Source: Eleginops maclovinus (taxonomy: Eukaryota > Chordata > Actinopteri > Perciformes > Eleginopidae). From it: a DNA stretch of 64,000 nucleotides. The notes under the pieces are model-generated. The model saw only the letters and a program-made list of their open reading frames with translations, was not told the origin of the DNA and did no database searches. Both the position numbers and the translations under genes were made by a program. Location: assembly GCF_036324505.1 (NCBI RefSeq), contig NC_086351.1, forward strand, positions 5,636,001 to 5,700,000, written 5' to 3'. Below are positions 38,740 to 52,877 of this stretch, piece by piece. Within the stretch, counting starts at the first letter, position 1; the number at the start of each line of letters is the position of its first letter.

Positions 38740-41700
38740 CAATCAATCAAAAATCATCTTCTAATTTTAATGGGTGTTGAGGATTTAATTGCTGTGAATA
38801 TTAATGTGAATGAATGAATGCTGTGGCTTTTTTCTAGGCAGCTGCTCTGGCTGTTGTTCTTAGATAAAGAAAATATATAATGAGGAAAAATATTTTGTAT
38901 AACGAGTCAAAATTAAGAAAGAAAATGAACAGCCAATTATGGAAACTTCCTGTTCGTACTTTTCGTGATTGCACTTTTATGTTACTCTACAAACTAGACT
39001 TGAGATTGAATCCAACTGCATGCATTCACTCACACTTGTTATGCTCCAGTGTTTCAATTTTAACCAGGGCTCTCAAAAATGAATTATTTTTCAGGGGTTG
39101 TTATGTTGTTTCAAAAGAAAAAAAACATGCATTACTAGCAGCCCAAAAACCAGGGCCAGTTGCATTCTAAGTGCACCTAACATATGACATAGCCTCACAA
39201 GTAATATTTGATATAAGAGGGAAAAAGACCGGTTCATGCTTTTATCATTATTTTCCAGAAACCTTTTTCTTCAGCAGATTGAACACTCCAGTTTTTGCTG
39301 CACGTATACAATAGACCTAGAAGCTATCTACCCATCAGGCCAGAGTGTAACACATGCTGAATTGGTTTCCACTCCTACTGTAAACAAGTGCCTCGAGCTG
39401 AGTCATGACCTCTTGCGCCTGTCAAATGTTGAACTTGGTGCTGTGACTTCCAATTTGCTCGTCTCATTGTTGCAGCACGAGGGGACAGGACTTGTCATGA
39501 CTGGTCTGCAGACAGAAAGGCACGGAGTTCAATGCAAGTGTCTTGTCCCTCCGGTGAGTTCCTCTGGCAGGGCTTCCCTTTGGTGGTCTGGCATGACATT
39601 GAACATTAAGCATTCTGACTGCAGAAGGGAGAAAGGGGGTTTGACACTTTAGCCCCGAATGGCCAAGGGCTTGGACACTTAATTAAGTCCTCACAGTTGT
39701 GTTCACCCATAAATGTAAAGTATTACTGACATCAGACTAAGTTAATGGACGAGCTTGTCAGAAGGGGTCCTATTAACCCCACCCCAACATAATACCGCTG
39801 GACAAATATGGCAGTTTTTAGTTTATACATGAACAACATCCCCCAAACGGATATACAAACATTGCAAGAACTCGGATCATTGCCTATAGCTTGTGCCGAT
39901 TTAGCTAGGACTTTATACCCTTTAGTGCCTTTTAGAGGAACATCACTGTTGCTTGGGGTTTGCTAATTTGCAAAGTTGTTTAGTTTAATACAAATATTAG
40001 TTTAAAGAAACAAATTAGGCATGATTTACTCGCTTCTTCAACAACTGTTTAAGCAACTTTCTATCCTTGATCTGCATGGTAATTGCTCTTGAACCAATAA
40101 AAAAAACTTGACGACAACATTATCCCAAGGAAAGTTGGTCTTAGGAGAACAAGAGCTGAGAGCAGAATCATTTCAGGGACCTTGAAATGCTGTGAAGCAG
40201 ATCAGAAAAAATAGAATGATGTATGTGAATCAAATCTGCTGTCTGAAAGGAAGCTATCATAAGTCAAGCAGTAAGTGTCAAGTCTGTGTTTCTGACTTGT
40301 TGAGATGTTGGACTTTCTGAGAAGCTTAACGTATTTCATGACCAGAATTGTTTTTAAAAAACAGCACAACAGGGGATATACCTTAATTCTGCAAGCTGAT
40401 TAGCCCTTGGTTATGTTATTTTACGTTAGCACATAAGAGATAAAATAATCTACGATAAGAAGCAATCCACGTAGTCAAACCCCCACACACACTGCTGGCA
40501 ACAGTACTTCTGATGTGCAGGCTTCTAATTGGATGCTACCTGATTACAATCACTGGTTTCATGACGGAAAGTCTTCATTTGAAGCTTTGTTGACGAGGTA
40601 TTTGAAATCTTATCGGACCATTGCAGAAAGATCATTGGTCTATCAAAACACCCACCCACCATCTTTCAAGTCAACCAAAAATCCTTATATAGGCCTAAAG
40701 CCGGAGAAACAACCTACAACTGGTGTCTGTGTGTTGTGTGTGTAGTCATAGTTGCAGGTCTAAACCAATTATGTGCCACAGACAAGCCTTTTGTTGCACT
40801 ACGACAAACCAATTTCCTGAATCTAAGGCAGTAAAATGACTTATCACTTCTCTTATTCGGTCTCCTTAGCATACAAGTAACACATTGTGCCTTTTGAAAT
40901 AAGCAACATTTGTAATCTAAATAAATCAATTACCATCTGCACACACACAACAAGGTCACTGAATTCACAATTTTTGCAAACTCCACTGGTTTCAATAGCC
41001 AGGGATCAAAATACTGAGGCAAACCAGCTTCGTGAAGCAAGGATAGTTGTTAGGTGAACTAAATTGAAAGGTTCCATTAAATAGAAGGCGCCTCATCAGG
41101 TCTGAATAATAATGACATTGGTCGCCATCTCATAATAAGTCTTGGCTTTATATGGTAGACAGATAGAGCAGCCCAGGCTGAAATTGAATTTGCTTCATTT
41201 CCTTCGGCTGTCTAATTCTTTTGTGCACTTCTCTACTTGGCATTGATTGTTACAATACTAGGTGCATCTAGGCTAACTTCCTTCCATGGTTGCAGACACA
41301 CATATATGCACACACACACACACACACAAATACAAAAAGGAGCTTCTGTGCTTACAGAAGAGCATCAAGGGAAAATGACTTCGAGTTTATCCAAAAATGT
41401 TAAAAGCTTTTTTCCCCCATGTTCAGGTCGACCTCAAATTTTCAAAAACACAAAAATAAACCGATTTAGTTCTGAGATGGTGACCTGCACGACATGTTTT
41501 GCCAGATTGTGCCAAGTGCAATCAAACATGTTAGGCGAAAAGACATGAATGAATGAAGGTGAATGGCCCCGTCTCATTAACAGTCATTTTAATTGGGGTG
41601 AGCAGAAGGCAGAGTAGACTGAACCACAACACTTGCTTTCTGTCCAAGTTTTTTTTTTGTCTTGAGTTTGTCTGAGCTTCTTTGGCATTAAGCATTCTGC

Positions 41701-44700
41701 ATTCAGGAAAAACAGTTGCATTTTGTGTTTCAATGTTGGACCCAACAAGTGAGTATTTTAGCTAATTAGAGACATTTGGGTCTGGTTCAGGCTCTGACCA
41801 TAAGTCATGGCATTCTTGTCCAAGCTCCGGGACTCTTTTAGTGCCAGTAATGCCTTTCTCTTTTTTTTCTTGGACAGCTGCAGCAGCTTTTGCCCCCAGA
41901 TTAGCACTAATGTCAATAATGATCACACTCGTAGAAAAACATTCAAGATGGTCGAGCCAAGTCGTAAGTACCACTTTGTGTAACATGTCTCTGAGGATGG
42001 GGAAAATCCATAATTGGAGAAAACAATTGACTGTGATCTTCTGAACAAGTGGATATGCAATAAATTGTGTGCACTGCGTACAGCACAATTATCCAAGGCA
42101 CAATGTTTAACTGTCGTGCAACTCCCATTAATGATGCAGACTCCTCCAGGTCGAATCTGTAGCATGCACATAACTGTTTTGATCTGCATGTGTAGCCTTT
42201 ACAAAACACCATAGCACAGAGACGTGTCACAACCCAAAGTTTATATCCAACATATCAAAGTGTCAAACATATCTTGATTCAATCATGGAGGAAAGTTGTG
42301 TGGGATGTGTTGGAATGCTTTGCATTTCTGGATATATCATATGACATGATAAAATATAGGACCAGACTTATCATATTTGTACTGCATTCAAATAAAATGC
42401 GTCTGCCGTCGGTGTTGGGCTGGGTTTGGGATTTGAATGATATTTCTTCAAATCTAAAGTCAGTCTTGAAAATGATTGAATCAAAATCACATTTGTGTTC
42501 TGTCCACAACTTTGCATAAATTGACCTGATCTTTCCACCAGAGGTTGTTGAAGTGGTGACATGTATCATTTACCTTTGAAATCCACTTGTCAGAGTTCAA
42601 ACTTTGCAATGGCAACATATTTTTCTGCATATCCAACAAAACAAACAATGTATTGTAAGATACCAGAACTTCTGTATGTTGATAACATGTCATGATAAGG
42701 TTATGTGGCCAATGACGTTGGCTATGTCAAAGTGTTAGCTGGGCCTAGAATGATGTACGTGTCAAAATAATTGTGGTGTGCCAGGGCATTAAGAAAAGTA
42801 ATGTTCATTAACTAAAGTTTATAAAATCCGCCACTGGCAACAGACTAATGATGAGAAAGTAATGGCTCAAGTTCAAAAGCTGACTTTGATTCAGATACTA
42901 ATATATACATAATAAGACAATCACACAAACAGGAGAGAGATTTGATAAGTCAGCACTGGAGTGCAGAATCCAAAAAAGAACTGGGATATGGCATGAAACA
43001 AAGAGAATTGAGAAGATCTTTAAATCAAGACTGTTAATAAAACAAATTGTGTCACTGAGAATGGATTGCCTAATCATATCCTGGTTTAACAAACTGCAAA
43101 TAATATTTGCTCCAAACAGCCATATGTGTGTGAAAATGTTTCATATCACCTTCAATTTTAAATATTGTTATCAATGATTGATATGGCAGGGGGGGAAACG
43201 GAAGGGCAGTACATTCTCACATTAATTGGGTCATACCTGAAGTGCGGGGAAGGAATTTGTAGTGAAATCCCATACTCCTGAGAGTGTGTGCTAAGTTCAG
43301 ATAAGCCTCCACTGCGTGGATTCTCCATCTTATCTTGAGCCTGCAATAGGACTGTGAGATTGAATAATCTGGGGAAGGTGAGGGAGCAATAGTTCATGCA
43401 TCCATAGGCTCTTAGAAGCAATTTGACAATACTTCCACACTCTAATAACTGTGGCAAGCCCCCTTGCTGTCAGTCAAGGATGCCAAAATAAGAGAAGGTT
43501 TCTACTTGACATCTACTAATAACTATGCAGTCTGTTGTGTGCCGTGTAATGTCAAAGTCATCAGACCTGGTTTTTTCTACACAATGTCAGTACATCATTC
43601 CCTACATGATTTGTGAAATGGCAGCACTTTTAAGCATTTGGAGATCTTTCACAACCTTTGAACAAACAATACTTCTCTCTTCAGTACTCTGAGGATGATG
43701 GGAGGATGATGGAAATCATTTTTAGAAATTGTGTATTGTGGTGGTTAATGTAGAGTGCTTACTGTAGGTTCTCAGTCAATATTTGACAAAACTGAAAGAG
43801 ATTAAGAGCTTCCACCATCAGGGATTTGTATATTTAAAAAAGAGATAAGTGATTAGTTTCAAAAATGGCAGTATTTTCCAAATCCCCAAAATGTCCAGGT
43901 TGTTCAGTTTATTGTAATCTTAATAATGAATTATTGTTAGACTTAAATCAACAGTGTGTTTATGATCAATAGTAACTTACCATGAGCTTTTCAGAGAATT
44001 CAAATTTTATGTGAGAAACAAATTGTGGATCTTTAGAGGTTCGCAACAGTCTCTTGAAAACTACTGGAGGTTTCAACCTGCATGCCCAGAGAAAAAAATA
44101 CAGACAGACACTCTGCTTTTTTTGAACATTAAAGATTAGAGATCAAGAGTAAGAGGCTATGAAGTGTGAGCAAAGGAGCGGAAATTGAACCTCACTGCCA
44201 TAGCACCAGTCAATCAGATAAATAATGGTATAAACGAGTTTTGCCCCTCACATGCATAATTCATCTTACATTTAGCTTTAGATCGCTGTTTTCTCTCAGA
44301 ATGACTTTGCTGCTTAGGACAAATAGTTGTGGGTTTAAGAAAACGATGGGAATTCTTTGTTCTTCTGTTAACCAGGCTACAGGTTTTAACACAGAGGGCT
44401 ATATTACATCGTTCCCATGAAAGCCAGAGAGTTGGATTTCTGTGCACAGATCACTTTTTGTTCCCCTTTGAACCTAGATTGTATCAGTACTTCACATGGC
44501 AAACCTGATTATTCCACACATGGATCAAGGTCATAAGTGTATTACTCTAAGAAGCAACCTTTAGTAACACTATATTGGAGTTCAAACACAATCAGCATTA
44601 CTTTTCTGTGGGTTAGGGTTTCCCAATTCCAGAACAGCACGACTAACACCATTACTGAATCACTTAATTTGTCACCAAATAATATGTTGGTTTTGACTTT

Positions 44701-47700
44701 GGATTTTATTTACCCTCACGGTTGTGAAAGATCAGACTGAAGATGTTTCAGGGCTGATGGATGATGCATCACAGCCAGCCAGCCAGCCAGATACCACTGA
44801 TATATAGAACCAGTGGGAGGTGCAGCAGAGTCACCTGGGTGGAGGAAAATAGAGTGTTTTCTTCTAGCTCCACAGTCCTTGGCAGGTGTAGAGGCAGCTC
44901 ACTCACAACTCCACGGACCACCTGCTGCCAAATCTGATTTAGTGCAGGGAAATATTTTCTCCCTGAGACCCTGCCTTCGGTTTAGAAGGCCAGGCCACAT
45001 GTTGTGAAACGAAGTAGGCCGCCAAACTAAACGGGTTGTCATTTGCCCACACTGCGTGGCTATTGATTTAGTGCTTCTTGCTGCTGGTTTCCTGGAGGGG
45101 ACTGCGAGCTCAGAGAAAAAAAAAGCCGGCATGCTCCATCAAAATAAAGGTTTCCCAAGCCAGACCTCCCATGAGGCTCCTACTACTGGCATTAGGCACC
45201 ATCAGGGTTGAATAAGTGATCAGCTAATACACCAGTGATGACTTTAATTGAACATGTGTCATCCCATAAAGGGGCTTTTCCACATCGTCATATTCAGTTA
45301 AATTACTAATTTTATTATCAGTTATTTTCCATGTAATAACATTATATAGTTAGCATTGCATTATTCTGACTGAAGCACTCACTATATCATGAAATAAGTT
45401 ACAGTGGGTTTGCAAGAGATTAAAACAATTCAGTGCTGGTAAAACCAATCACCTGTTGGTACTAGTGTAAGGTTGCAACAAAGGGCTTTACAATTACTCA
45501 AAATGTTATTGCAATATTTGCCTCCAAGTATTAAAACAAACAGTGTGGCTGAAATTGACATTTAAAATGAATGCTCTGCTCATAGAAACCACAGCATATC
45601 AAGTCAAGTCAAGTGCTTTCTAAGCTAAGAGACAGCAGCCAGGGGCCAACGGAAAGGCTTTGGCTTCACTTTTGGACAGCTGTCATGACGCTCCTCGCAC
45701 ACCCTGCAGCAGCAACCCGTTAAAAGTCTTTCCAGGATATTGAAAACACAGGACAAACTCCCACACACAAGTTCAGATACATACAGTACACTCAATCTGA
45801 ACCACAAATTCATACTAAGAACTAAGCAGCTTTACCTTGTGTCTGGGTTTTCCGTCACACAAAAAAACATTTCAAGTCTGACACGCATGCGATGGGATAA
45901 ACACTTTCCTCGCAGCAGGACTTACTGGCTGGTAAGTGCTAACCACCAAGTCATTGGGCCATAGTCATTCAGACTGTAGTGGATTGATGTTATCCAACTT
46001 TGGCATTGTCTCGAGATGCAAAAGCCATCACAGCTCAAAGGAGTACGCACATCCAGACCGAATCTCAGCAACGTCCTAGCACGATCGGATGATAAATCAA
46101 CTAAAGTGACAACTGTAACTGCGACTTAATGCTCTGTGAATTCTAATTCAAACCATTTGTCCCTTTTACTTGCATACATTTCACAATGGGAGTTCAACAT
46201 GAATGTATGCAAAAACATTACCATCTGTGCACATTAAGAGCACAATCCTTCATCTTAGAGAATTAGTGATTGCTGTATGAATAAAAAACGGTAAGGCTAA
46301 GGAAACACAGAAGCATGAAAATGAACAGATTTTTTGCTCTCTCCAACCGAATTGTTGATTCCAAAGCATTCAAGGGTTTGAATGGGGAGTGGAGGATATC
46401 ATTGAGCCAGCTATCAAAATGCAGCGTCATATCAAAACATAAAGATCTCTTTTTTTTGTAAAAGCACTTGCTGCAAATCTCAAACCAACTCCAAAGCTTC
46501 ATAGCCAGCAAATTAAGATGCTGGTGCACTTCAATTACTTCAAAACAAGATCATAATCCAATGTTAATGCAATCTGTGTGTGTGTGATTAGTGCTGGTGG
46601 CCGAGGTGCAGACTGGCTGCACATTGCATATGATCAACCCATTACCCGCTGCCAGGGCTGGTTAAGGAAATAGACTTATAACAGTGCTACCTGATGTTGC
46701 TGCCCACTGAGACAGAGGGAGATATCACATTCATTTACCAGCCTCCAATTAGTGCTGAGCCTGCATCATCATCAATTCACATACTAATTGTCCCGCGTGG
46801 CTCGCATAGTGTACCACCATCTGTGCAGAATCTCTAACTCTTGGGCAGGTTATTATTTTTTGGGATCGGAGGAAAGTGAGTATGGTTGTAAGGCATCTGC
46901 AGGTTTACATATCTGCCCCAGTAGGGCCAAATTATTTGGTAAAATGACATGTTTGTAATATAACATCAGTCTTTAAAAAAGTTATTGATTAAAGCACGAC
47001 TCAACCTGAGGTATGTCATTATAATTGGCAATGTAATTTTCTTTCCTGTGCCCTTTTCATTGTTTAGTGTCATTTCCTTTCAAATGACTCATTAAAAGTA
47101 GGCGTCACATTGAGAGCTTTCTAGGGATACAACAGAAACACTTTTTTCCGCATAAAACATCAATGCTAAACGTCAGGTTTGCAGCTCCTCAAAATCAAAG
47201 AGCAAGGTTTTCTTTGTAGCTGCCATTTTGTGTTTATGATCAAAAATCTTACAGCGAAAATACCATCACAGAAAAGGTCAACATTTCTACCAACCGTTAC
47301 CTCAACAGACCGGAACGTAAAGCCGCAAGACATAATTTCTCTTTCATTCTCTGAGGGTTGTTGAAAGTCTCACTGGGGAGCAAAAGAAATCACAAACTGA
47401 GGCAGAAACAGAAGTTGATAAATTGAAAGAGGAAATGAAGAGACTTTATCACACCCAGTAATACATCACAGTTTATTCTACAACCCGATAACAGGTACAA
47501 GTCTTTTCTTACAGTGCAGGTAAGTACATTTCCAATATTTCTAAAGAAGACTGGCTAATTGTGTTGAGATTAAGTGTTTTCCAGACTTAAAACAGAGTGA
47601 TCAACAGCCAGGCAACTTAAAAATATTCTGTCAACACACGTTTCATAAGATTGCAGTGTGACCCAAGCAGCTGCTGTGGCAAACCCCTAAACAGAGAAGG

Positions 47701-50677
47701 TGAACTGAGTTTAGGAGACACCGTGAAATGTAAACTTAATTGTTTTCAAAGCTAACATGGAAGAAAGGTGGCTAAATAACAGTCTGTACTGGTTTGATGG
47801 AGGCCATATTGCCGAGCGATCATGAAAGAAGAAACTATTTCAACATGTCAATGTGAAAGACTTTAGAAGTGAAACATGTCTATTCGATCTCTGCATTTAA
47901 CCAATCCCGGCTCCCAGTCCAAATCCATACTGACTGAGACACTGCCTCAATACATTTAAATATATCAATGTTGTAGACGGGTATCTCCATCTTACAGCAG
48001 AGGGCTTAAACTCAAGTAAAATTGAGATCAATTATAATTTGACATGACTACACCCATTAGCAATACAGATGTCAAACGTTTTGATTTTGGCCATTGTTAA
48101 TCAGAACCTAGCGTTTATTCAATGCTTTTCAAATTCAAACGTGTGAATATCTAGGAATTAAATCAAGATTCAACCTAAATATAACCACAACTGATACGTT
48201 TTTTTGTTCAATTTTCAATGATATGAGAAATGTATAAACTTTTCCGGCATTTCATTGTCTTCCACATCATTGTTTGTGAAGATCCGTTCATATGTTGTAA
48301 GATGTCAGCAGGCTTCATTTCGACCTGGCACCAAGTCCGATCACGCACCCATCCAATCCAATCCGTTTGCTTGCTGCAAAGTAAAATGATTCAATACATC
48401 CAATAAGCTTTTCGCTTTCTTTTCATTTCTTTCATTTGAAGTTGGTTGTGTACGGCCATCCCGGGTCAGTCAACCCCATTTCAAGTGGCTCTTCTTCAAT
48501 CTATACCACAAATTTCCTCAGCGGTTTCTCCTTTCAAAAAGTCACAGACGTGAGATTTGCCGTTTCGCAAAAACACAAAAGAGAATAAATCCTTCACAAC
48601 GATAACAAACCTCATTGTGTGAGAGAGGATTATTTACAATAAGGCCGAGTCATTGTTAGATCTAGATTGTTGTTTCAAGATATCGCTCTAGGTGTCATTG
48701 GACGGGATGATTAAACTTTTCAAGAGCTCTAACAAACCATTATTCCATCGATTCACAGGAGTGCAAAACTCTATCCATTATAAAAAAGGCTAGAAAATAT
48801 CTCACATTCCTCGCTCATGAGTTTGAACCATGAACATTAGTGAGAAGGCACAGACAATAAAGCTGGACATTAAAAATGTCATCCTCCACTCTGGCTCCAC
48901 TGACAGGCTTTAGACCAATAAGCACAAATGTCTGAAGGATAATGCTCGCATTAGTGCTTGATTCATTCACTGTCCCTATTCGTAGCCCTCTGTGAAACAA
49001 AGTGAATATTACCGTGTGTGCATTACATCCCGCTCGGTGGAATCCTTTGTACAGGGAGCAAATGCACAGCATAGATCACCAAACAAAACGCTTATAGGAA
49101 AGGCTCTGATTAGCCTCATGATTATCCTCCATTCAAATCATGGGGATTAGTCCACTATTATGAATGGCACCATTAACCTCGGTACATTTGTGAATACAGC
49201 TTTCTCAAATATGTTCCTTTGTCTGATGTAACAATGGAGATGCAATGTGACCATGTGGCGCGGGTTAGCCCGGATATATTTATATATATTGATTTTCTAC
49301 CTTCTATTGGGTTAAAGTGTGAGCTGAAGACATGGTCATGCCTGTGATGTTCATCACTGCTCAAAGACAATTAAGGAGTGAGAACTTAAGGGTAGCAGAG
49401 GGTAATCCTTTTACCAGGCTCCCTCTGGGCTTTCCACTGGGTTGCTTGATTCAGGATATTGACTCCAACCACTCTTGTCTAGCCCCAAAATTACCTATTG
49501 ATTTACCCTTTTGACAGTTGTTAGTTGGAAACTTAATCACAGCGACCTACATTGTCATATAAAGTGCATTGTTGTCTGGCACTAGCTGCTGGTTCCCCTT
49601 CGGTGTCAGTGCTGTAAGTATTACAGCTCGCACAAACATGGAAAATCAATAGCTGTAGTATACCGGCTCAGCTTTGCTTACAGATGCTTAGACCTGTATG
49701 TAAATCTTTTATATCGATCTTTGACAAAACAGAATGATTATTCCAAAGCAATTTGTAGTATGTCGTCCAAATAATGAATTGTCTGCACGCATACTATTGG
49801 CACCACCTTTTTCTAATAAATCATTTCATATTATGCTTTTGTTGTGGCTCCAAAATGTAATTTCTATCGGCAGCTGTTCGGCACAGAGGCACAGTTGTTT
49901 ACAAAAAAGACAACAAACTAAGATCGTATAACAAAACTCATTCAAATTCAGACATCTTCAGGCTTTACCATCAGTTTATCTTTCTGTGTTAAAGTAAGAT
50001 CTCATGGAGGCAAAGTGATCGAAAGAAATGGCACTCAACTCTGACACCGGATCATGCCCTTTGTTTTCAAGTGTTTGTAAGCAAGACCGAAAACCCTACT
50101 AGTTCCCACCAAGGTGACACAGACCTTTGTCCTCAGACCTCACTTGTGGTGAACAAGGAAAATATAATGTTTCCTGCATGTCACCAAGTTTGCTTATCAA
50201 TAAAAAACATCAAAAGGGAAATATGGATTTGAAAGGAAAATAGGTACACTGTAAGATGGTGCAAAGGGTTAGAAGAATGACATGTGAAAAATCATTATCC
50301 ATCCAAACAAAGATTGTGATGGGGGTTAAAACGATTTGAACCCCCATAGATTTTTCAAACGGGCCAATGCTGTCAAATATGATTGCACTGAACTTGACAA
50401 TTTAACAATATGTTCAAATTAAAAATCAGATTTTTCAACCAGCAGACAATGCTTGCTCGTCACACTTGGAACAATGCAGTGATTTGTGTGTCACAGGTTA
50501 TGCAACAAAATGGCACAATGTACTTTTTGCCATTTCATTTTCAGAGCATTCTGCAAAAAAAAAGTCATGCCCTTCAGTTTTTCCACAATAGAACCTTAAA
50601 AAAGAACCGTGTTAAAGGCATGTTCACCACCTTCTGCTGACAATCCCTGAACGCAATGTTTTTAGATTTGTATGCAA
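38740..50677. other. Gene-free stretch, about 12 kb
   Basis: Only simple repeats were recognised: a CA tract at 41309-41328, CCAG x4 at 44775-44790 and CAAGT x3 near 45600. The longest frame is 138 codons (39236-39652, plus) and shows no domain. The patch at 44800-45120 is GC-richer and has overlapping short frames on both strands, but none is convincing. Blocks near 46720-46810 are rich in AATTAG/CTAATT and might be homeodomain sites. Confidence 0.45.
41309..41328. repeat. Short (CA)10 microsatellite
   Basis: A perfect CA tract follows ACACACATATATG and ends in AAATAC. It is ordinary simple sequence. Confidence 0.9.
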
Positions 50678-50710
50678 AAGAAGAAGAAGAAGAAGAAGAA
50701 GAAGAAGAAG
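50678..50710. repeat. (AAG)11 microsatellite
   Basis: This is 33 bp of perfect AAG repeat. Its position directly after the minus-strand AATAAAAGTATG end suggests it grew from the retroposon's 3' tail. Confidence 0.95.
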
Positions 50711-50972
50711 ACATACTTTTATTAATCCCTTACAGGGAAATCGCTTTCTGTACTCTGTTGTGTTGACACACATTAAACACACAGAGGATATACATGCACA
50801 AACACAGAGGAAATACATGCACACACAACCACATGCAGAGGAGAGGTGGCAGAGCAGAGAGGCAGCCAGGTACCCGGCGCCAAGGGAGCAGATAGAGGTT
50901 AGGTGCCTTGCTCAAGGGCACCTCGGCAGTGGCCTAGGAGGAGAACTGCCGAGGTGCCCTTGAGCAAGGCAA
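50678..50972 (-). mobile_element. SINE/LINE-like retroposon with (CTT)11 tail and 5' foldback
   Basis: On the minus strand the unit reads from a 27-bp perfect foldback (arms 50945-50971 and 50904-50930) through GGCGCCGGG. It continues through a TG-rich middle to GATTTCCCTGTAAGGGATTAATAAAAGTATG and a (CTT)11 tail, seen as AAG on the plus strand at 50678-50710. TTTCCC..GGGAT, AATAAA and a short tandem tail mark a non-LTR-type 3' end. The GTGCCCTTGAGCAAGGCACC segment is one I recall as widespread in fish genomes, but I do not name the family. No protein is encoded. Boundaries are approximate and no clear target duplication was identified. Confidence 0.6.
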
Positions 50973-52513
50973 AGTTAGTGTGGATCGTATTTCTGATTTC
51001 AACATAACGACTTACATATTAACATTCTACCACTGTCAAACAGAGAGCAATGAACAGGTGAACAACAATAATTTCACAGAGCCAAATACTGTGTTGGAAA
51101 TACAAGCTCATGCAGTATTACTACATGTATCATGCTATTGTGTCGAGTGCAGTCACATGTAAATCTCAATAAGGAGGAGCACTTTTTCCCAAATGAAATG
51201 CTACATTTAAATTAAACATGTTGATATAGAAAACCTTTGGAATTATCACAAAACATTCACTGCAACATTTCATTGCAAAACCCTTCCTGGGCAAAAGGTG
51301 TTCATGTGCAAATTATAAAGACGCACAATCCCCTAAGGACAAAAGATACACAACCCTGAGAAGAGTTTCTCAAGATACAGAACAACAAGGAAGGCCAAAC
51401 TAGCATCAACACTCAATGGTGGCCTTAAACTCTTCAAATACAAGAGTCTATAATCAACGCCGGATCAGCAGGTCTCTGCCAGTAAGCACTGCTTACTCAT
51501 GCCAATGTACATACATCCTCAGACACGCCTAATAACATTAAACCAACATAAAATGTACTCGCTATAGCTAGAAAAGACCTCTTATCAGCAGTGAATCATA
51601 TGACTGAATATGATTTTCAATTAAAAAAGCAATTTATGGTAAAGTAAAAATAAGGATCTATATTTTATAAATAGAGAACATAATTTTGCAAATACAAGCA
51701 CAGCTCACTGACATTAAAATATGTCAGGAAACTGATTAAAATTGGGTGCCATCAGACCTCTTTGATTAGCATAAATAGCTTGATTTCCATGATTCTGTTG
51801 ATAAAGTAAATGACATTAACATTCAGTGGATCCCCCTACTGATTAACACCTACCACATGGTTAGACCTCTTTTTATGCAACTCATCTGCAGGAATTTGTT
51901 GAGCCTGATTTTAAATGTTGCTCTTATTAGATGTTTTGTGTAGGTCTGTACGAGATGTCTGATGACTCATTTTAACTGAATGAATCACTAAAATCATCAA
52001 AAGGGCCTCAACTGCTCTTTGACCACTAGACGTGCGAAGATTGCATGCTTTCAAATGCTTTGCAAATGAAAGTGTTCAGAAACTTTTGACAGGCCTTTCA
52101 TCTACTCGAGTACCGTACATGTTGGAGTGTTTTGATTTACCACTGTGTTTTGTGAATACTACTTTTTCGACAACTTGTTTTTATGGAAGTTGTAACATCA
52201 TTTGAACCAAAATCAAATAAATGGTTAATTCATTTACAGCATTCACTAAAGGAGGATATGTTCTTTGTCTTGTGTTACAAAAATTAAGTTGCTTTAAGAA
52301 AAATAGCCAGACTTTTGTAAAGGCTGTTGTCAAGTTGCTAATCTAAAGGAGTTACTGTGACATTGAACTTGTCAGTCATACATGAAAAGCAGCGCCGAGG
52401 GAGATTTGTGACAAACAGTTTGTGACTGCTGAGAAACGCCTGGTGGAGCCATTCAAATAAAGATGAGAAAATTAAGTTGAAGGTACAGCAGGGAAGAACC
52501 TGGGGAGTTGGGG
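50973..52513. other. Gene-free stretch
   Basis: This is AT-rich sequence with no frame longer than 60 codons on the plus strand and no recognised repeat or regulatory cluster. Confidence 0.5.
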
Positions 52514-52547
52514 GTGATATTTCTAGGAGTGATATTTCTAGGAGTGA
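52514..52547. repeat. 15-bp tandem duplication
   Basis: GTGATATTTCTAGGA occurs twice head to tail (52514-52528 and 52529-52543), followed by GTGA. It is a small exact duplication, probably recent. Confidence 0.9.
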
Positions 52548-52616
52548 ATGGTCGAGACTATCACACTTTGTCTGTGTAATGACGAGTCCGATTTTTTGTC
52601 AAAATGTAAACATTAA

Positions 52617-52873
52617 AAAGGTCACCTATTACACAAAATCCACCCATTCATGTGTTTTATACTTAAATATGTGTCCCCTCTGTGTTAAGAGGTAAAAAGG
52701 TTCCCTTTCTTTAATCCTGATCGATTCATATGAAAACCTGTCTGAAAAATTGAGCGGATCAGATTTTGGATACGTGGTGATGTCAATGTTATCTGGGGTT
52801 GTGCAACCATAAGCCAATCACCAACCGTGGGTGATGAGACCTATAATGTATCGTTGAGTATAATAGGGGACCT
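52617..52873. mobile_element. MITE-like element with TTAA flanks
   Basis: The left end after TTAA (52613-52616) is AAAGGTCACCTATTAC. The right end is TATAATAGGGGACCT before TTAA (52874-52877), whose reverse complement with adjacent bases is AAAGGTCCCCTATTATA. Across 15 bp the ends differ at one position. The A-run at the left is two bases longer, so the exact cut points are uncertain. The unit is about 260 bp with no transposase. TTAA flanks and these termini fit TTAA-targeting cut-and-paste families such as Kolobok or piggyBac-type MITEs. The ends do not match the piggyBac at 30453-33209, so that enzyme is unlikely to move it. Confidence 0.6.
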
Positions 52874-52877
52874 TTAA

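Noticed and set aside
39236..39652. 138-codon plus-strand frame
   Set aside because: No recognisable domain or coding texture; the length is within chance expectation for 64 kb.
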